DNA from: Stappia indica
GTDB taxonomy: Bacteria > Pseudomonadota > Alphaproteobacteria > Rhizobiales > Stappiaceae
Direction: 5' to 3'
DNA: 64,000 bases
Assembly (NCBI RefSeq): GCF_009789575.1
Contig: NZ_CP046908.1
Coordinates: 1,736,001 to 1,800,000, forward strand
Numbering within the stretch: the stretch's first letter is position 1; the number at the start of each line of letters is the position of its first letter. The notes beneath the pieces were generated by a model. That model was not told the origin of the DNA, searched no databases, and saw only the letters and a list, made by a program, of their open reading frames with translations. The position numbers and the translations under genes were made by a program. Positions 47,415 to 56,270 of the stretch are shown here, one piece after another.

Positions 47415-48730
47415 CGCTGATCGACCGCATCCTCGACCTTGCCATGTTGCCCGCCGGCGAGTTGCCGGCCGGCGCGCTCGCCATGGCCCGCTTCTCGCTG
47501 TTCGACTGGCTGGTCTGCGGGCGGGCCGGCATCGATGAGCCGCTGGCCGGCAAGCTGCGCCAGCTCGCGGACGAGGAAGGCGGCCGCGGCACGGCCTCGG
47601 TCTTCGGCGGCGCGCCCGCCCCGGCGCGCATGGCCGCGCTGGTCAACGGCGCAACGAGCCACGCGCTCGACTACGACGACACCCATTTCGGCCATATCGG
47701 CCATACCTCCGTCGGCATCTATCCGGCCGCCCTTGCCGCCGGCGAGACGGTCGGCGCCAGCGCGCGCGCCGTGGTCGAGGCGTTTCTGGTCGGCGCGGAA
47801 GCCTCGGTGCGCATCGGCATGGCGCTGGGGTCCATCCATTACAATCGCGGCTTCCACCAGACGGCGACAGCCGGCGCCTTCGGCGCGGCGATTGCCGCAG
47901 GGCGCCTCTTCGGCCTGACCCGCGACCAGATGCGGGTTGCCATCGGGCTTTGCGCCACCCGCGCCTCCGGCCTCAAGTCGCAGTTCGGCACCATGGGCAA
48001 GCCGTACAATGCGGGCATCGCCGCCGCCAATGGCGTCGAATGCGCAAGGCTCGCCGCCCTCGGCTTCACCTCCGCCGACGACGGCCTGATGAACGCGCAA
48101 GGCTTCATCCCCACCCATTCCGACAAGCCCGATCCGGAGGCCGCCTGGCAGTCGCCGCCGCCGGAGACGTTCCTGTTCGAGGACATCAAGTACAAGCTGC
48201 ATGCCTGCTGCCACGGCACCCATGCGATGATCGAGGCGCTGCGCACGGTGCGGGCGGAGGACGGCATCGGCATCGGCGATGTCGAGGCGATGGTGCTGCA
48301 CACCAACCCGCGCTGGCTGTCGGTCTGCGACGTCAAGGCGCCGCGCACCGGGCTGGAGGTCAAGTTCAGCTACAACTGGCTGGCCGGCATGGTGCTGGAG
48401 GATCGCGATACCGCGCGCGACGACACCTATACCGACACGCTGGCGACCGACGCCGGTCTTGCCGCCTTTGCCCCGCGCATCACCGTCGACGGCGACCCGG
48501 CCCTGACCGACATGCAGGCCAAGGGCCTGCTCCGGCTGAAGGACGGGCGCAGCATCGCCTTCTCGCACGATCTTGCCCGCCCACTCGGCGAGGCGGAGCT
48601 GTCCGCCGGGCTCACCGCCAAGGCGACGGCGCTGCTCGGCGAAGAGGGCGAACGGCTGCGGCAGGCGGTCGAGAAACTCGACACGCTTACCGCCGCCGAC
48701 CTCGGCGCCCTGGTGGGAGCACGGGCATGA
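47411..48730 (+). CDS. MmgE/PrpD family protein
   Basis: This 439-residue protein belongs to the family of 2-methylcitrate dehydratase and cis-aconitate decarboxylase. Seen are FSLFDWLVCGRAG, the active-site region NGATSHALDYDDTHFGHIGHTS, LCATRASGLKSQFGTMGKPYNAG and KYKLHACCHGTHAMIEAL. The ATGA overlap with the acyl-CoA dehydrogenase gene indicates coupling. A homologue (PA0881) is part of the Pseudomonas itaconate locus; its reaction there is not settled, but the family suggests handling of C5/C6 tricarboxylate-like substrates. Confidence 0.87.
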   Translation: MTLIDRILDLAMLPAGELPAGALAMARFSLFDWLVCGRAGIDEPLAGKLRQLADEEGGRGTASVFGGAPAPARMAALVNGATSHALDYDDTHFGHIGHTSVGIYPAALAAGETVGASARAVVEAFLVGAEASVRIGMALGSIHYNRGFHQTATAGAFGAAIAAGRLFGLTRDQMRVAIGLCATRASGLKSQFGTMGKPYNAGIAAANGVECARLAALGFTSADDGLMNAQGFIPTHSDKPDPEAAWQSPPPETFLFEDIKYKLHACCHGTHAMIEALRTVRAEDGIGIGDVEAMVLHTNPRWLSVCDVKAPRTGLEVKFSYNWLAGMVLEDRDTARDDTYTDTLATDAGLAAFAPRITVDGDPALTDMQAKGLLRLKDGRSIAFSHDLARPLGEAELSAGLTAKATALLGEEGERLRQAVEKLDTLTAADLGALVGARA

Positions 48731-49548
48731 GCGACTATGCGGAATGGATCGGCAAGCAGCGCCGGGTGAGCGAGACGCTCGACCGCGAGCTGCTTGAGCG
48801 TTACCGCGCGACTCTGTCAGGCATGCTGTGGCAGACCGACGTGCCGGCCGGCGTGCACTGGTGCCTGGCGCCCGACGTGGTCGAGCCGGCGGATCTCGGC
48901 CGCGACGGCCATCCGCGCACCGGCATCTTCCTGCCGGCACTCCCCCTGCCCCGGCGCATGTGGGCGGGCGGCCACCTGGAATACCGCAAGGCGTTTTCGC
49001 CCGGCGACGAGGTGACCCGCGTGACGACGATCCGCGACGTGACCTTCAAGCAGGGTCGCAGCGGGCCGCTCGGCTTCGTCACGCTGGACCATGTCTACGA
49101 GGTGGCGGGCGAGGCCCATGTCGTCGAGCGCCACGACATCGTCTATCGCGAGGACCCCAAGCCCGGCGCCGGCACCGCGCCGCAGCCGGCAGAAGACTGG
49201 CAGGCGCTGGCGCGCTGGCAGGTCACCCCGACGCCGACGCTGCTGTTCCGCTATTCGGCGCTGACCTTCAACGGCCACCGCATCCACTACGACCAGCCCT
49301 ACGCCACCGGCGTCGAAGGCTATGACGGGCTGGTGGTGCACGGGCCGCTGCAGTCGATCTGGATGCAGAACCTTGCCGCCTCGCTGCTCGGCAAGTTGCC
49401 GGGAGCCTTCACCTATCGCGGGTTGTCGCCGCTGACCTGCGGCCGGCCGGTGAGCGTCGAAGCGCGCGAAGGCGAGGACGGCGCCCTGGAGCTGCGCGTG
49501 CGGCGCGACGAGGATGGGGTTGTCACCATGCAGGCGACCGCCCGGTAG
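48727..49548 (+). CDS. ich: HTD2-type MaoC hydratase, itaconyl-CoA/mesaconyl-C4-CoA hydratase-like
   Basis: This 273-residue double-hotdog protein has an N-terminal FAS1-like dehydratase half (FLPALPLPRRMWAGGHLEY) and a C-terminal half with the hydratase segment SALTFNGHRIHYDQPYATGVEGYDGLVVHGPL. Length and motifs match itaconyl-CoA hydratase (PA0878) and mesaconyl-C4-CoA hydratase. In itaconate breakdown it would form citramalyl-CoA for the CitE-type lyase at 60020. The start overlaps the previous gene (ATGA). The exact acyl-CoA is inferred. Confidence 0.82.
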   Translation: MSDYAEWIGKQRRVSETLDRELLERYRATLSGMLWQTDVPAGVHWCLAPDVVEPADLGRDGHPRTGIFLPALPLPRRMWAGGHLEYRKAFSPGDEVTRVTTIRDVTFKQGRSGPLGFVTLDHVYEVAGEAHVVERHDIVYREDPKPGAGTAPQPAEDWQALARWQVTPTPTLLFRYSALTFNGHRIHYDQPYATGVEGYDGLVVHGPLQSIWMQNLAASLLGKLPGAFTYRGLSPLTCGRPVSVEAREGEDGALELRVRRDEDGVVTMQATAR

Positions 49549-49557
49549 GAAAGAGCT

Positions 49558-50496
49558 TCAGCCCTCGATCAGGTTGCCTTCCCAGATGCCGCGCCGCACG
49601 AGATCGCGGGCGACCTCCAGCGTGATCTGCTCGACCGCGCGGCAGGCCCGGCTCATCGAGCGGGCCGGCTTGCTGACCAGATAGACCGGGCGCGAGATCG
49701 TCGGCTCGACGATGGGCGCCTTGAGCAGCTCGCCGCGGGCGACGAAGTCGTGCACGGCGGCGGGGGCGAAGATCGTGTGGCCGGAGCCGCGCGCCACCAG
49801 CTCCTTGATCTGGGTCATCGCGTCCATCTCGATGACGACGTTGAGATTGACGTCGCAGGCGGCGGCGTGCCGCTCGATGGTCTTGCGCAGCCCGTGCGAA
49901 ACGCCGGGCAGGATCATCTCCAGCTTCTCCAGCGCATGCATCGGCACCGGCGTGCCCGGCGGCGTGTCGAGCGGCCATGTGTCCGGCGCGGAGAAGAAGA
50001 ACAGCTGCTCGTCCAGCACATGGATGATGCGGAAATGCTCGACCTTCTCCAGGTCGTAGATGAAGCCGATATCGACGGTCTCGTCCTCGATCCAGCTCTT
50101 GATGTAGCCGCTCATCGCCTCGATGGCGCGCAGCCGCACGTCCGGCAGCTCGACCCGCACGGTCTCCGCCAGCGGCACCGACATCACCATCGACACCGAC
50201 GGCGGCATGCCGAAGCCGACCTTGCCGCGAATGCCGCCGCCAAGGTCGCGCATCTCCGAGATGCAATGCTCCATGCTGGCGCAGATCTCGCGGGCATGGC
50301 GCACCAGCAGGTGGCCCTCCTCGGTCAGCATCGTGCCGCGCGGCGAGCGCTCGACCAGCTGTACGCCGAGCTCCTGCTCCATGCGCTGGACGTATTGCGA
50401 CAGGGACGGCTGGGCGACGCCCAGGACCTGCGCCGCCGCGGAGAGCGACGGCGCCTCGGAAATGGCGATGAAATAGCGAAGGTGGCGAATGTCCAT
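49558..50496 (-). CDS. LysR-family regulator of the itaconate-type locus
   Basis: This 312-residue protein has the helix-turn-helix MDIRHLRYFIAISEAPSLSAAAQVLGVAQPSLSQYVQRME and a typical effector domain (IRGKVGFGMPPSVSMVMSVPLAETV onward). It lies beside the hydratase gene, as PA0877 does in Pseudomonas, and 19 bases downstream of the alcohol dehydrogenase gene with which it is co-oriented. It is one of two candidates for binding the 21-bp motif, the other being the LysR at 62924. Confidence 0.9.
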   Translation of the reverse strand: MDIRHLRYFIAISEAPSLSAAAQVLGVAQPSLSQYVQRMEQELGVQLVERSPRGTMLTEEGHLLVRHAREICASMEHCISEMRDLGGGIRGKVGFGMPPSVSMVMSVPLAETVRVELPDVRLRAIEAMSGYIKSWIEDETVDIGFIYDLEKVEHFRIIHVLDEQLFFFSAPDTWPLDTPPGTPVPMHALEKLEMILPGVSHGLRKTIERHAAACDVNLNVVIEMDAMTQIKELVARGSGHTIFAPAAVHDFVARGELLKAPIVEPTISRPVYLVSKPARSMSRACRAVEQITLEVARDLVRRGIWEGNLIEG

Positions 50497-50515
50497 GGGG
50501 AAGGTTAGCCGGTTT

Positions 50516-51640
50516 TCAGCCGATCTCCACCACCTGGCGGATCGCCGAGCCGTCCTCCAGCCGGTCCATCGCCAGGTTGATGTCGGCAAGCGGCAGGCGG
50601 TGGCTCAGCATCTTTTCCACCGGCAGCAGGCCGCGGCGATGCAGCGCGAACATGCGCGGCAGGTCGCGCTGCGGCACGCAGGAGCCGATATAGCTGCCCT
50701 TCAGCGAGCGCTCCTCGGCGACCAGCTTCAGCGCGTTGAGCGCCATGCGCGAATCCGGGTGCGGCAGGCCGGCGGTGACGGTGGTGCCGCCGCGCCGGGT
50801 GATGTCGTAGGCGGTCTCCAGCGCCCGCACCGAGCCGGCCAGCTCGAACGCATAGTCGACGCCGCCGCCTGTGAGATCGCGCACCGCCTCGACGACGCCC
50901 TCGCCCGCCTTCACCGCGTCGGTCGCGCCCATCTGGCGGGCGACGTCGAGCTTGTTCTCGAACGGGTCGATGGCGACGATCTGCCCGGCCCCGGCCGCCA
51001 CCGCGCCGAGGATCGCGGCCATGCCGACGCCGCCGATGCCGACCACCGCGACCTTGGAGCCCGGCTTGATATGGGCGGTGTTGAACACCGCACCGGCGCC
51101 CGTCAGCATGGCGCAGGAAAACAGCGTCGAGATGTGCGGGGCGATGTCCTGGTCGACCTTGACCAGCGACTGGCGCGCGACGACCGCGTGGCTGGCGAAG
51201 GCGGAGATGCCGACGTGATGGTGCACGGGCCGCCCGTCCATCGACAACCGGCGGTGGCCGGTCATCAGCTCGCCGACGCCGTGATGCTTGGCCGCCTTTT
51301 CGCACAAGGCCGGCCGGCCTTCCGCACACGGGGTGCAGCGGCCGCAGCCGGGCGCGAAGATGCACACGACATGATCGCCGGGCGCAAGGTCGTCGACGCC
51401 CGCGCCAACCTCCTCGACATAGCCGGATGCCTCATGGCCGAGCACCATCGGCAGCGGGCGCGGCCGGGTGCCGTTGATCACCGACAGGTCGGAATGGCAG
51501 ACGCCGGCGGCGGCGATGCGGATCAGCACCTCGCCGGGACCGGGCGGCGCCAGCTCGACCTCGCGCACGATCAGCGGCTTTTCCGCCGCGTAGTTGCCCT
51601 TGACCTCGCCCCGCTCCAGCACCGCCGCCGTGATCTTCAT
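50516..51640 (-). CDS. Zinc-dependent alcohol dehydrogenase
   Basis: This 374-residue medium-chain dehydrogenase has catalytic-zinc residues in AAGVCHSDLSV and GHEASGYVEEVG, the structural zinc cysteines in APGCGRCTPCAEGRPALC, and the NAD motif VVGIGGVGMAA. Length and pattern fit the class III-like/long-chain MDR group. It probably oxidises an alcohol to the aldehyde used by the dehydrogenase at 57693. It is divergent from the cyclase operon across a 280-bp regulatory region. Confidence 0.88.
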   Translation of the reverse strand: MKITAAVLERGEVKGNYAAEKPLIVREVELAPPGPGEVLIRIAAAGVCHSDLSVINGTRPRPLPMVLGHEASGYVEEVGAGVDDLAPGDHVVCIFAPGCGRCTPCAEGRPALCEKAAKHHGVGELMTGHRRLSMDGRPVHHHVGISAFASHAVVARQSLVKVDQDIAPHISTLFSCAMLTGAGAVFNTAHIKPGSKVAVVGIGGVGMAAILGAVAAGAGQIVAIDPFENKLDVARQMGATDAVKAGEGVVEAVRDLTGGGVDYAFELAGSVRALETAYDITRRGGTTVTAGLPHPDSRMALNALKLVAEERSLKGSYIGSCVPQRDLPRMFALHRRGLLPVEKMLSHRLPLADINLAMDRLEDGSAIRQVVEIG

Positions 51641-51714
51641 GTCTCCACCCTTTTGCTCTTGTTCGCTCTTGAGGCCGCCGCCGCCGCAGCACGGCGTTGC
51701 CCGTTTGCTTGCAA

Positions 51715-51726
51715 TGGTGCACCCTG
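51715..51726. repeat. TGGTGCACCCTG direct repeat, copy 1
   Basis: This 12-bp sequence, containing the palindrome GGTGCACC, recurs exactly at 51861-51872. The two copies flank the adh/cyclase divergent promoter region, one nearer each gene, and may be operator sites. Confidence 0.5.
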
Positions 51727-51820
51727 AGGGCCCTGCCGGCCGGCGGATCGCACCCCGCTGTCGGGCGGATGCTAGCGGCAAACAGGCCCGAAGACAGGCC
51801 TAATCGGCTTTTTGGCCTCG

Positions 51821-51841
51821 GTCATAGGTTTTTGCAATAGC
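51821..51841 (+). promoter_or_regulatory. 21-bp itaconate-locus motif, copy 2
   Basis: This copy matches G-N-Y-ATAGR-N5-GCAATAGC and ends 79 bases before the cyclase ATG at 51921. The left arm is GTCAT and the right arm ATAGC, with T-N11-A spacing. Confidence 0.65.
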
Positions 51842-51844
51842 CGA

Positions 51845-51872
51845 GCACCAAGCAAATTATTGGTGCACCCTG
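51845..51872. promoter_or_regulatory. Inverted repeat plus second TGGTGCACCCTG copy
   Basis: GCACCAA (51845-51851) and TTGGTGC (51860-51866) are 7-bp inverted arms around 8 bases. They overlap TGGTGCACCCTG (51861-51872), the second copy of the 51715 repeat. This looks like a second operator next to the 21-bp motif. Confidence 0.5.
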
Positions 51873-51920
51873 TCGGCAATACCTAGGCTTCTTCATCTCA
51901 CATGCTTTGGGAGGAAAGCC

Positions 51921-52886
51921 ATGAGGGTCTTCAACTGCACTGCGGCGCTCGCCGGGCTTGCGCTCGTCGTCGCCACCAGCCTTGCCCAGGCCGACAATCA
52001 CAATCACAAATGGACGGAATCGCGCTGGGGCAAGGACGACCAGATCGGGTCGGCGAACCTGATGACGCCGGAGCGCGTCAAGCTCGCCGCCGAACTCGTC
52101 ACCGCCGGCAAGGTCTACAGCCTCGGCATGATCGTCGGCAGCGACACGCCGGCATTCCCGCCGCGCAGCCTGTCCGTGACCGTGCTCCAGCCCAACCAGA
52201 TCACCAATAGCGGGCTGGGCGAAAACGCCTTCACCTACAACGACGACATCTTCATGGGCTGGCTCGGCATCGGCCCGCAGATCGACGGTCTCGGTCATGC
52301 CGGCATCGACCATGTCTATTACAACGGCCACAAGGCCGGCGACTTCGCCAAGGCCGCGGGCCTGACCGAACTCGGCCTGCACAACCTGCCCGGCCTCGTC
52401 GGCCGCGGCGTGCTGCTCGACATGGCCAAGTTCTACGGCGTCGACATGATCGAGGAAGGCAAGGCCTACACCGCCGACGACGTCAAGGCCGCCGCCGCCC
52501 AGCAGGGCGTCGAGCTGCGCGAGGGCGATGTCGTGCTGTTCAACTCCAACTGGATGAACCTGCTCGACGGGCCGAACGCGGATCCCAAGCGCTTCGGCGC
52601 GGCGGAGCCGGGCCTCGGCGTCAGCGGCGCCGAATATCTCGCCGAGCTGGGCGTGATGGCGGTGGGTGCCGACACCTGGGGCATGGAGGTCGTTCCGGCC
52701 GAGGTCGAGGGCGAGGCATTCCGCGCCCACCAGATCCTGCAGCCGCAGAACGGCATCTACATCCTGGAGAACATGGATACCCGCGAACTGGCGAAGGACG
52801 AGGCTTACGAGTTCCTCTTCGTGCTCGGCCAGGCCCGCCTCAAGGGCGCGGTGCAGATGATCATCAACCCGATCGCGATCCGCTGA
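51921..52886 (+). CDS. Exported cyclase-family (kynurenine formamidase-like) hydrolase
   Basis: This 321-residue protein has a clear signal peptide (MRVFNCTAALAGLALVVATSLAQA), so it acts in the periplasm. The mature part is a cyclase/formamidase fold of the metal-dependent hydrolase family. The usual HxGTHxDxPxH is present only in part, as GIGPQIDGLGHAGIDH, keeping the Asp and last His. Family members hydrolyse amides or lactones. It is the first gene of the operon before the Liv-type importer, suggesting it releases or opens the substrate before uptake. GGGAGGAAAG precedes the ATG. Confidence 0.82.
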   Translation: MRVFNCTAALAGLALVVATSLAQADNHNHKWTESRWGKDDQIGSANLMTPERVKLAAELVTAGKVYSLGMIVGSDTPAFPPRSLSVTVLQPNQITNSGLGENAFTYNDDIFMGWLGIGPQIDGLGHAGIDHVYYNGHKAGDFAKAAGLTELGLHNLPGLVGRGVLLDMAKFYGVDMIEEGKAYTADDVKAAAAQQGVELREGDVVLFNSNWMNLLDGPNADPKRFGAAEPGLGVSGAEYLAELGVMAVGADTWGMEVVPAEVEGEAFRAHQILQPQNGIYILENMDTRELAKDEAYEFLFVLGQARLKGAVQMIINPIAIR

Positions 52887-52948
52887 CCGGGCAAACGGAC
52901 ACGCGGGCGGCACGCAATCGCCCGCGGCTACTCGAAGGGAGTGAAACC

Positions 52949-54235
52949 ATGCGGAAATTCCTGCTCACAACGGCAGCGATCCTCGCTGCCCCGATCGCCG
53001 CGCTGGCGGCGGACAAGCCGGCCGAGCTCAAGGTCGGCGTCACCACGTTCCTCACCGGCCCGGCCTCCGTGTTCGGCGTGCCGGCGCGCGATGCGGCCGA
53101 GATCATCGTCGGCAAGCTCAATGCCGAAGGCGGCATCGGCGGCGTGCCGGTCGCCCTGTCCTTCATCGACGAGGGCGCCGGCGCCGAGGCGCTGACCACC
53201 GAGTTCCGCCGCCAGGTCGAGGGCGGTGCCCACGCCATGATGGGCGCGATCTCCTCCGGCAACTGCCAGACGCTCGCCCCGCTGGCCGAGGACCTCAAGG
53301 TCCTGAACCTGATGTGGGACTGCGGCACCCAGCAGATCTTCGAGAAGAACGACTACAAGTACGTCTTCCGCACCCAGGCCAACGCCACGCCGGAAATGCT
53401 CGCCACCGTGCTCTACCTGCTGAAGGTGAAGCCGGACTTCAAGACCATCGCCGTCGTCAACCAGGACTACGCCTGGGGCCGCGACAGCTGGCAGATCTTC
53501 TCCGCCGCGCTGAAGGCCCTGAAGCCGGACGTCGAGGTGGTCGGCGAGTTCTTCCCCAAGTTCGGCGCCGCCGACTTCTCCACCGAGATCTCCCGCCTGC
53601 AGGCGATGCAGCCCGACGTCATCCTGTCGACCTCCTGGGGCGGCGACCTCGACACGTTCATCCAGCAGGCGGCCCAGCGCGGCCTGATGAACTCCTCGAC
53701 CTTCGTCATCCCGCTGGCCGAAAGCTCCCTGGAGCGTCTCGGCTCGACCCTGCCGGCCGGCCATATCGTCGGCGCGCGCGGCGACCATTACTTCCTGCAT
53801 CCGGACCGTCGCGACGACGCGGACTTCAAGGAGTTCATGGCAGCCTTCGAGGAAAAGACCGGCGCCCACGCGATCTACCCGGTCTTCCACATGTCGCAGG
53901 CGCTCGCCGCGCTGAAGGCGGCCTACGAGAAGGCGATCGCGGCCAAGGGCGGCGAATGGCCGGAAGAGGACGAGATCATCGCGGCCTTCGAGGGCCTGAC
54001 CTTCCAGGGTCTCGGCCGTGAGGTCACCATCCGCGAGGACAACCAGGGCATCGAGGCCCAGCTCCTCGGCATGAGCGTCCAGACCGGCGACTATCCCTTC
54101 GCCACGCTGGAAAACATCATGATCTTCGACGGCGAAGCGCTGACCACCCCGGTCGGGCAGGAGTCGGTCGAGTGGGTCAGCAAGCTCACGCCGGAATATG
54201 CCGCGGGCGTGAAGGTCGACACCTACGAAAAATAA
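52949..54235 (+). CDS. ABC substrate-binding protein, branched-chain amino acid (Liv) type
   Basis: This 428-residue periplasmic binding protein has a signal peptide ending ALAA and the type I fold (LKVGVTTFLTGPASVFGVPARDAAEIIV, AMMGAISSGNCQTLAPLAEDLKV, FKTIAVVNQDYAWGRDSWQIF). Proteins of this class from catabolic operons often bind aromatic or dicarboxylic acids as well as amino acids. It has GAAGGGAG before the ATG. Given the operon, a C5-type dicarboxylate or a derivative is the likely ligand, by inference. Confidence 0.9.
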   Translation: MRKFLLTTAAILAAPIAALAADKPAELKVGVTTFLTGPASVFGVPARDAAEIIVGKLNAEGGIGGVPVALSFIDEGAGAEALTTEFRRQVEGGAHAMMGAISSGNCQTLAPLAEDLKVLNLMWDCGTQQIFEKNDYKYVFRTQANATPEMLATVLYLLKVKPDFKTIAVVNQDYAWGRDSWQIFSAALKALKPDVEVVGEFFPKFGAADFSTEISRLQAMQPDVILSTSWGGDLDTFIQQAAQRGLMNSSTFVIPLAESSLERLGSTLPAGHIVGARGDHYFLHPDRRDDADFKEFMAAFEEKTGAHAIYPVFHMSQALAALKAAYEKAIAAKGGEWPEEDEIIAAFEGLTFQGLGREVTIREDNQGIEAQLLGMSVQTGDYPFATLENIMIFDGEALTTPVGQESVEWVSKLTPEYAAGVKVDTYEK

Positions 54236-54306
54236 GAAGCGCCGGGACAGCACGAGCGGAGCAAGGCAGGCGTGCCGCGTTCCGCTCCCCCGGCCTTCCT
54301 CCCGGC

Positions 54307-54339
54307 CCGCCCCGGACGGTGACCCGTCCGGGGCGGTTT
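54307..54339 (+). terminator. Intra-operon GC-rich hairpin after the Liv-type binding protein
   Basis: CCGCCCCGGACGG (54307-54319) and CCGTCCGGGGCGG (54324-54336) form a 13-bp perfect stem with a 4-base loop followed by TTT. It may partly terminate or protect the binding-protein mRNA. The rest of the 165-bp gap before livH holds nothing else I can support. Confidence 0.55.
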
Positions 54340-54400
54340 CCGAACACGCCGCCGCGGCACGCCTGCGGATCGTTCCGCCCATTGACCTGAATGGACGACC

Positions 54401-55306
54401 ATGAACCTCACCATCTTCCTTCTGGCCCTGTTCGACGGCATCGCCTATGCGGCCCTCGTCTTCAGTGTCGCCGTGGGGCTCACGCTGATCTTCGGCGTGA
54501 TGCGCATCCTCAACGTCGCGCACGGCTCGCTCTATGCGGTCGGCGCGTATCTGACGGCCACGCTCACCGGCTATGCGCTGGCGCTCGGTTTCGCGCCGCT
54601 GCTGGCCTTCCCGCTGATGATCGTCTCGGCGGTGCTGGTCGGCGTGCTCGTCGGCGGCCCCATCGAATGGCTGCTGCTGCGCCGGATCTACAACAAGCCG
54701 GAAGTGCTCCAGCTCCTGGTGACCTTCGCGGTCTTCATGATCCTGGAGGACGTGCAGCGGCTGGTCTGGGGCACCCAGCCCTATTTCCAGGCCTCGGCGC
54801 TGCAGGCGCTCGGCATGGTGAAGGTGTTCGGCGTCAACTACACCGTCTACCAGCTGATCCTGCTGCCGCTGCTGGCCTTGACGCTGCTGGTGGGCCTGCG
54901 CTTCTTCCTGCGCCACACCATCCTCGGCAAGCTGATCCTGGCGACCACCGAGGACCGCGAGGCGGCCCAGTCCATCGGCATCGACGCCGACAAGGTGTTC
55001 CTGGTGACCTTCATCGTCGGCGCGGCCCTGGCCGGGCTCGGCGGTGCGCTGGCCTCGCCCACCACCTCGATCCTGCCGGGCATGGGCGCGGACATGATCG
55101 TGCTGTCCTTCGCCGTGGTGGCGACGGCCGGTCTCGGCCAGATCGAGGGCGCGGCCTTCACCGCGCTGCTGATCGGGCTCGGCCGCTCCTTCGCGGTCTA
55201 TGTCTGGCCGGAGACGGCGGTGCTCGTCCCCTATCTCATCATGCTGATCGTCCTGCTGGTGCGCCCGGAAGGGCTGTTCGGCAGCCCGACCGCGCGCAAG
55301 ATCTGA
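54401..55306 (+). CDS. livH: Branched-chain amino acid-type ABC permease, LivH
   Basis: This 301-residue membrane protein has about eight helices and the LivH regions VAVGLTLIFGVMRILNVAHGSLYAVGAYL and LILATTEDREAAQSIGIDADKVFLVTFIVGAALAGLGG. It forms the translocation path with LivM encoded 10 bases downstream. Confidence 0.93.
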   Translation: MNLTIFLLALFDGIAYAALVFSVAVGLTLIFGVMRILNVAHGSLYAVGAYLTATLTGYALALGFAPLLAFPLMIVSAVLVGVLVGGPIEWLLLRRIYNKPEVLQLLVTFAVFMILEDVQRLVWGTQPYFQASALQALGMVKVFGVNYTVYQLILLPLLALTLLVGLRFFLRHTILGKLILATTEDREAAQSIGIDADKVFLVTFIVGAALAGLGGALASPTTSILPGMGADMIVLSFAVVATAGLGQIEGAAFTALLIGLGRSFAVYVWPETAVLVPYLIMLIVLLVRPEGLFGSPTARKI

Positions 55307-55316
55307 GGAGGAACGG

Positions 55317-56270
55317 ATGACCTTTCGTCTGGCCATTCCGGCCCTTCTCGTCGCGCTCGTCGCCGCGATCCCCTTCGCCGCGCCGCAGCTCCAGCTCCTG
55401 ATGAACCTGGCGCTCGCCAAGGGCATCGCCGTCGTCGGCGTGACTGTGCTGCTGCGCGCCGGCCAGGTGTCCTTCGGCCACGCGCTCTACTTCGCCATCG
55501 CCGCCTATGCCGCCGCCTTCCTGTCGGCCTCCATGCCCGGCGCGGACCTCATTCTGGTGCTCGTCGTCGCGGTCGCCGGCGCGGTGCTGTCCGGCGTCAT
55601 CGTCGGCCTGTTCGTGGTGCGCTACCGCGGCATCTTCTTCGGCATGCTGAACCTTGCCTTCTCGATGATCTTCTGGTCGATCCTGGAGAAGTTCTACCAC
55701 TACACGGGCGGCGCCGACGGCATCCGCCTGCCGCGCCCCACCGTGTTCGGCATGGCACTGGAGCGCGGTCCGTTCGAGCTGATCATGTTCTACCTGTCGG
55801 TGGCCCTGGTGCTCCTGCTCGGCTGGTTCACGATGCGCTGGTTCGCCTCGCCCGCCGGCCAGATCTTCCAGACCATCAAGACCAACGAGACCCGCCTGCA
55901 ATATCTCGGCGTCTCGCCGCAGCGCGCGCTGCTGTCCGGCTACATCCTGTCGGCGGCCCTGTGCGGCACCGGCGGCGTCATCATGGGCATCGTCCAGGGC
56001 GTCGTGACGCCGGAATTCGCCTGGTGGATCCGTTCGGGCGAGATGGTCTTCATCGCCGTGCTCGGCGGTGCCGGCTCGGTTGCCGGCGCCTTCGTCGGCG
56101 CGATCATCTACGAGACCATCCGCACCTACGCCTCGGCCTTTGCCGGCGACGTGTGGCAGATGGTGCTCGGCGGCTTCCTGCTCGTCATCATCCTGTTCGC
56201 CCCCAAGGGCGTGATCGGCATCTACGACGCAGCGCTTGCCCGCCTGACCGGCAAAGGGAGGTCGGAATGA
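55317..56270 (+). CDS. livM: Branched-chain amino acid-type ABC permease, LivM
   Basis: This 317-residue membrane protein has the LivM regions GIAVVGVTVLLRAGQVSFGHALYFAIAAYAAAF, KTNETRLQYLGVSPQRALLSGYILSAALCGTGG and MVFIAVLGGAGSVAGAFVGAIIYETI. GAGGA precedes its ATG. The stop overlaps livG by 4 bases. Confidence 0.93.
   Translation: MTFRLAIPALLVALVAAIPFAAPQLQLLMNLALAKGIAVVGVTVLLRAGQVSFGHALYFAIAAYAAAFLSASMPGADLILVLVVAVAGAVLSGVIVGLFVVRYRGIFFGMLNLAFSMIFWSILEKFYHYTGGADGIRLPRPTVFGMALERGPFELIMFYLSVALVLLLGWFTMRWFASPAGQIFQTIKTNETRLQYLGVSPQRALLSGYILSAALCGTGGVIMGIVQGVVTPEFAWWIRSGEMVFIAVLGGAGSVAGAFVGAIIYETIRTYASAFAGDVWQMVLGGFLLVIILFAPKGVIGIYDAALARLTGKGRSE

Noticed and set aside
52928-55426. 832-codon open frame antisense to the Liv binding protein and livH
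   Set aside because: Covers two confident genes and the gap hairpin; the translation is Asp/Gly/Gln-rich shadow sequence.
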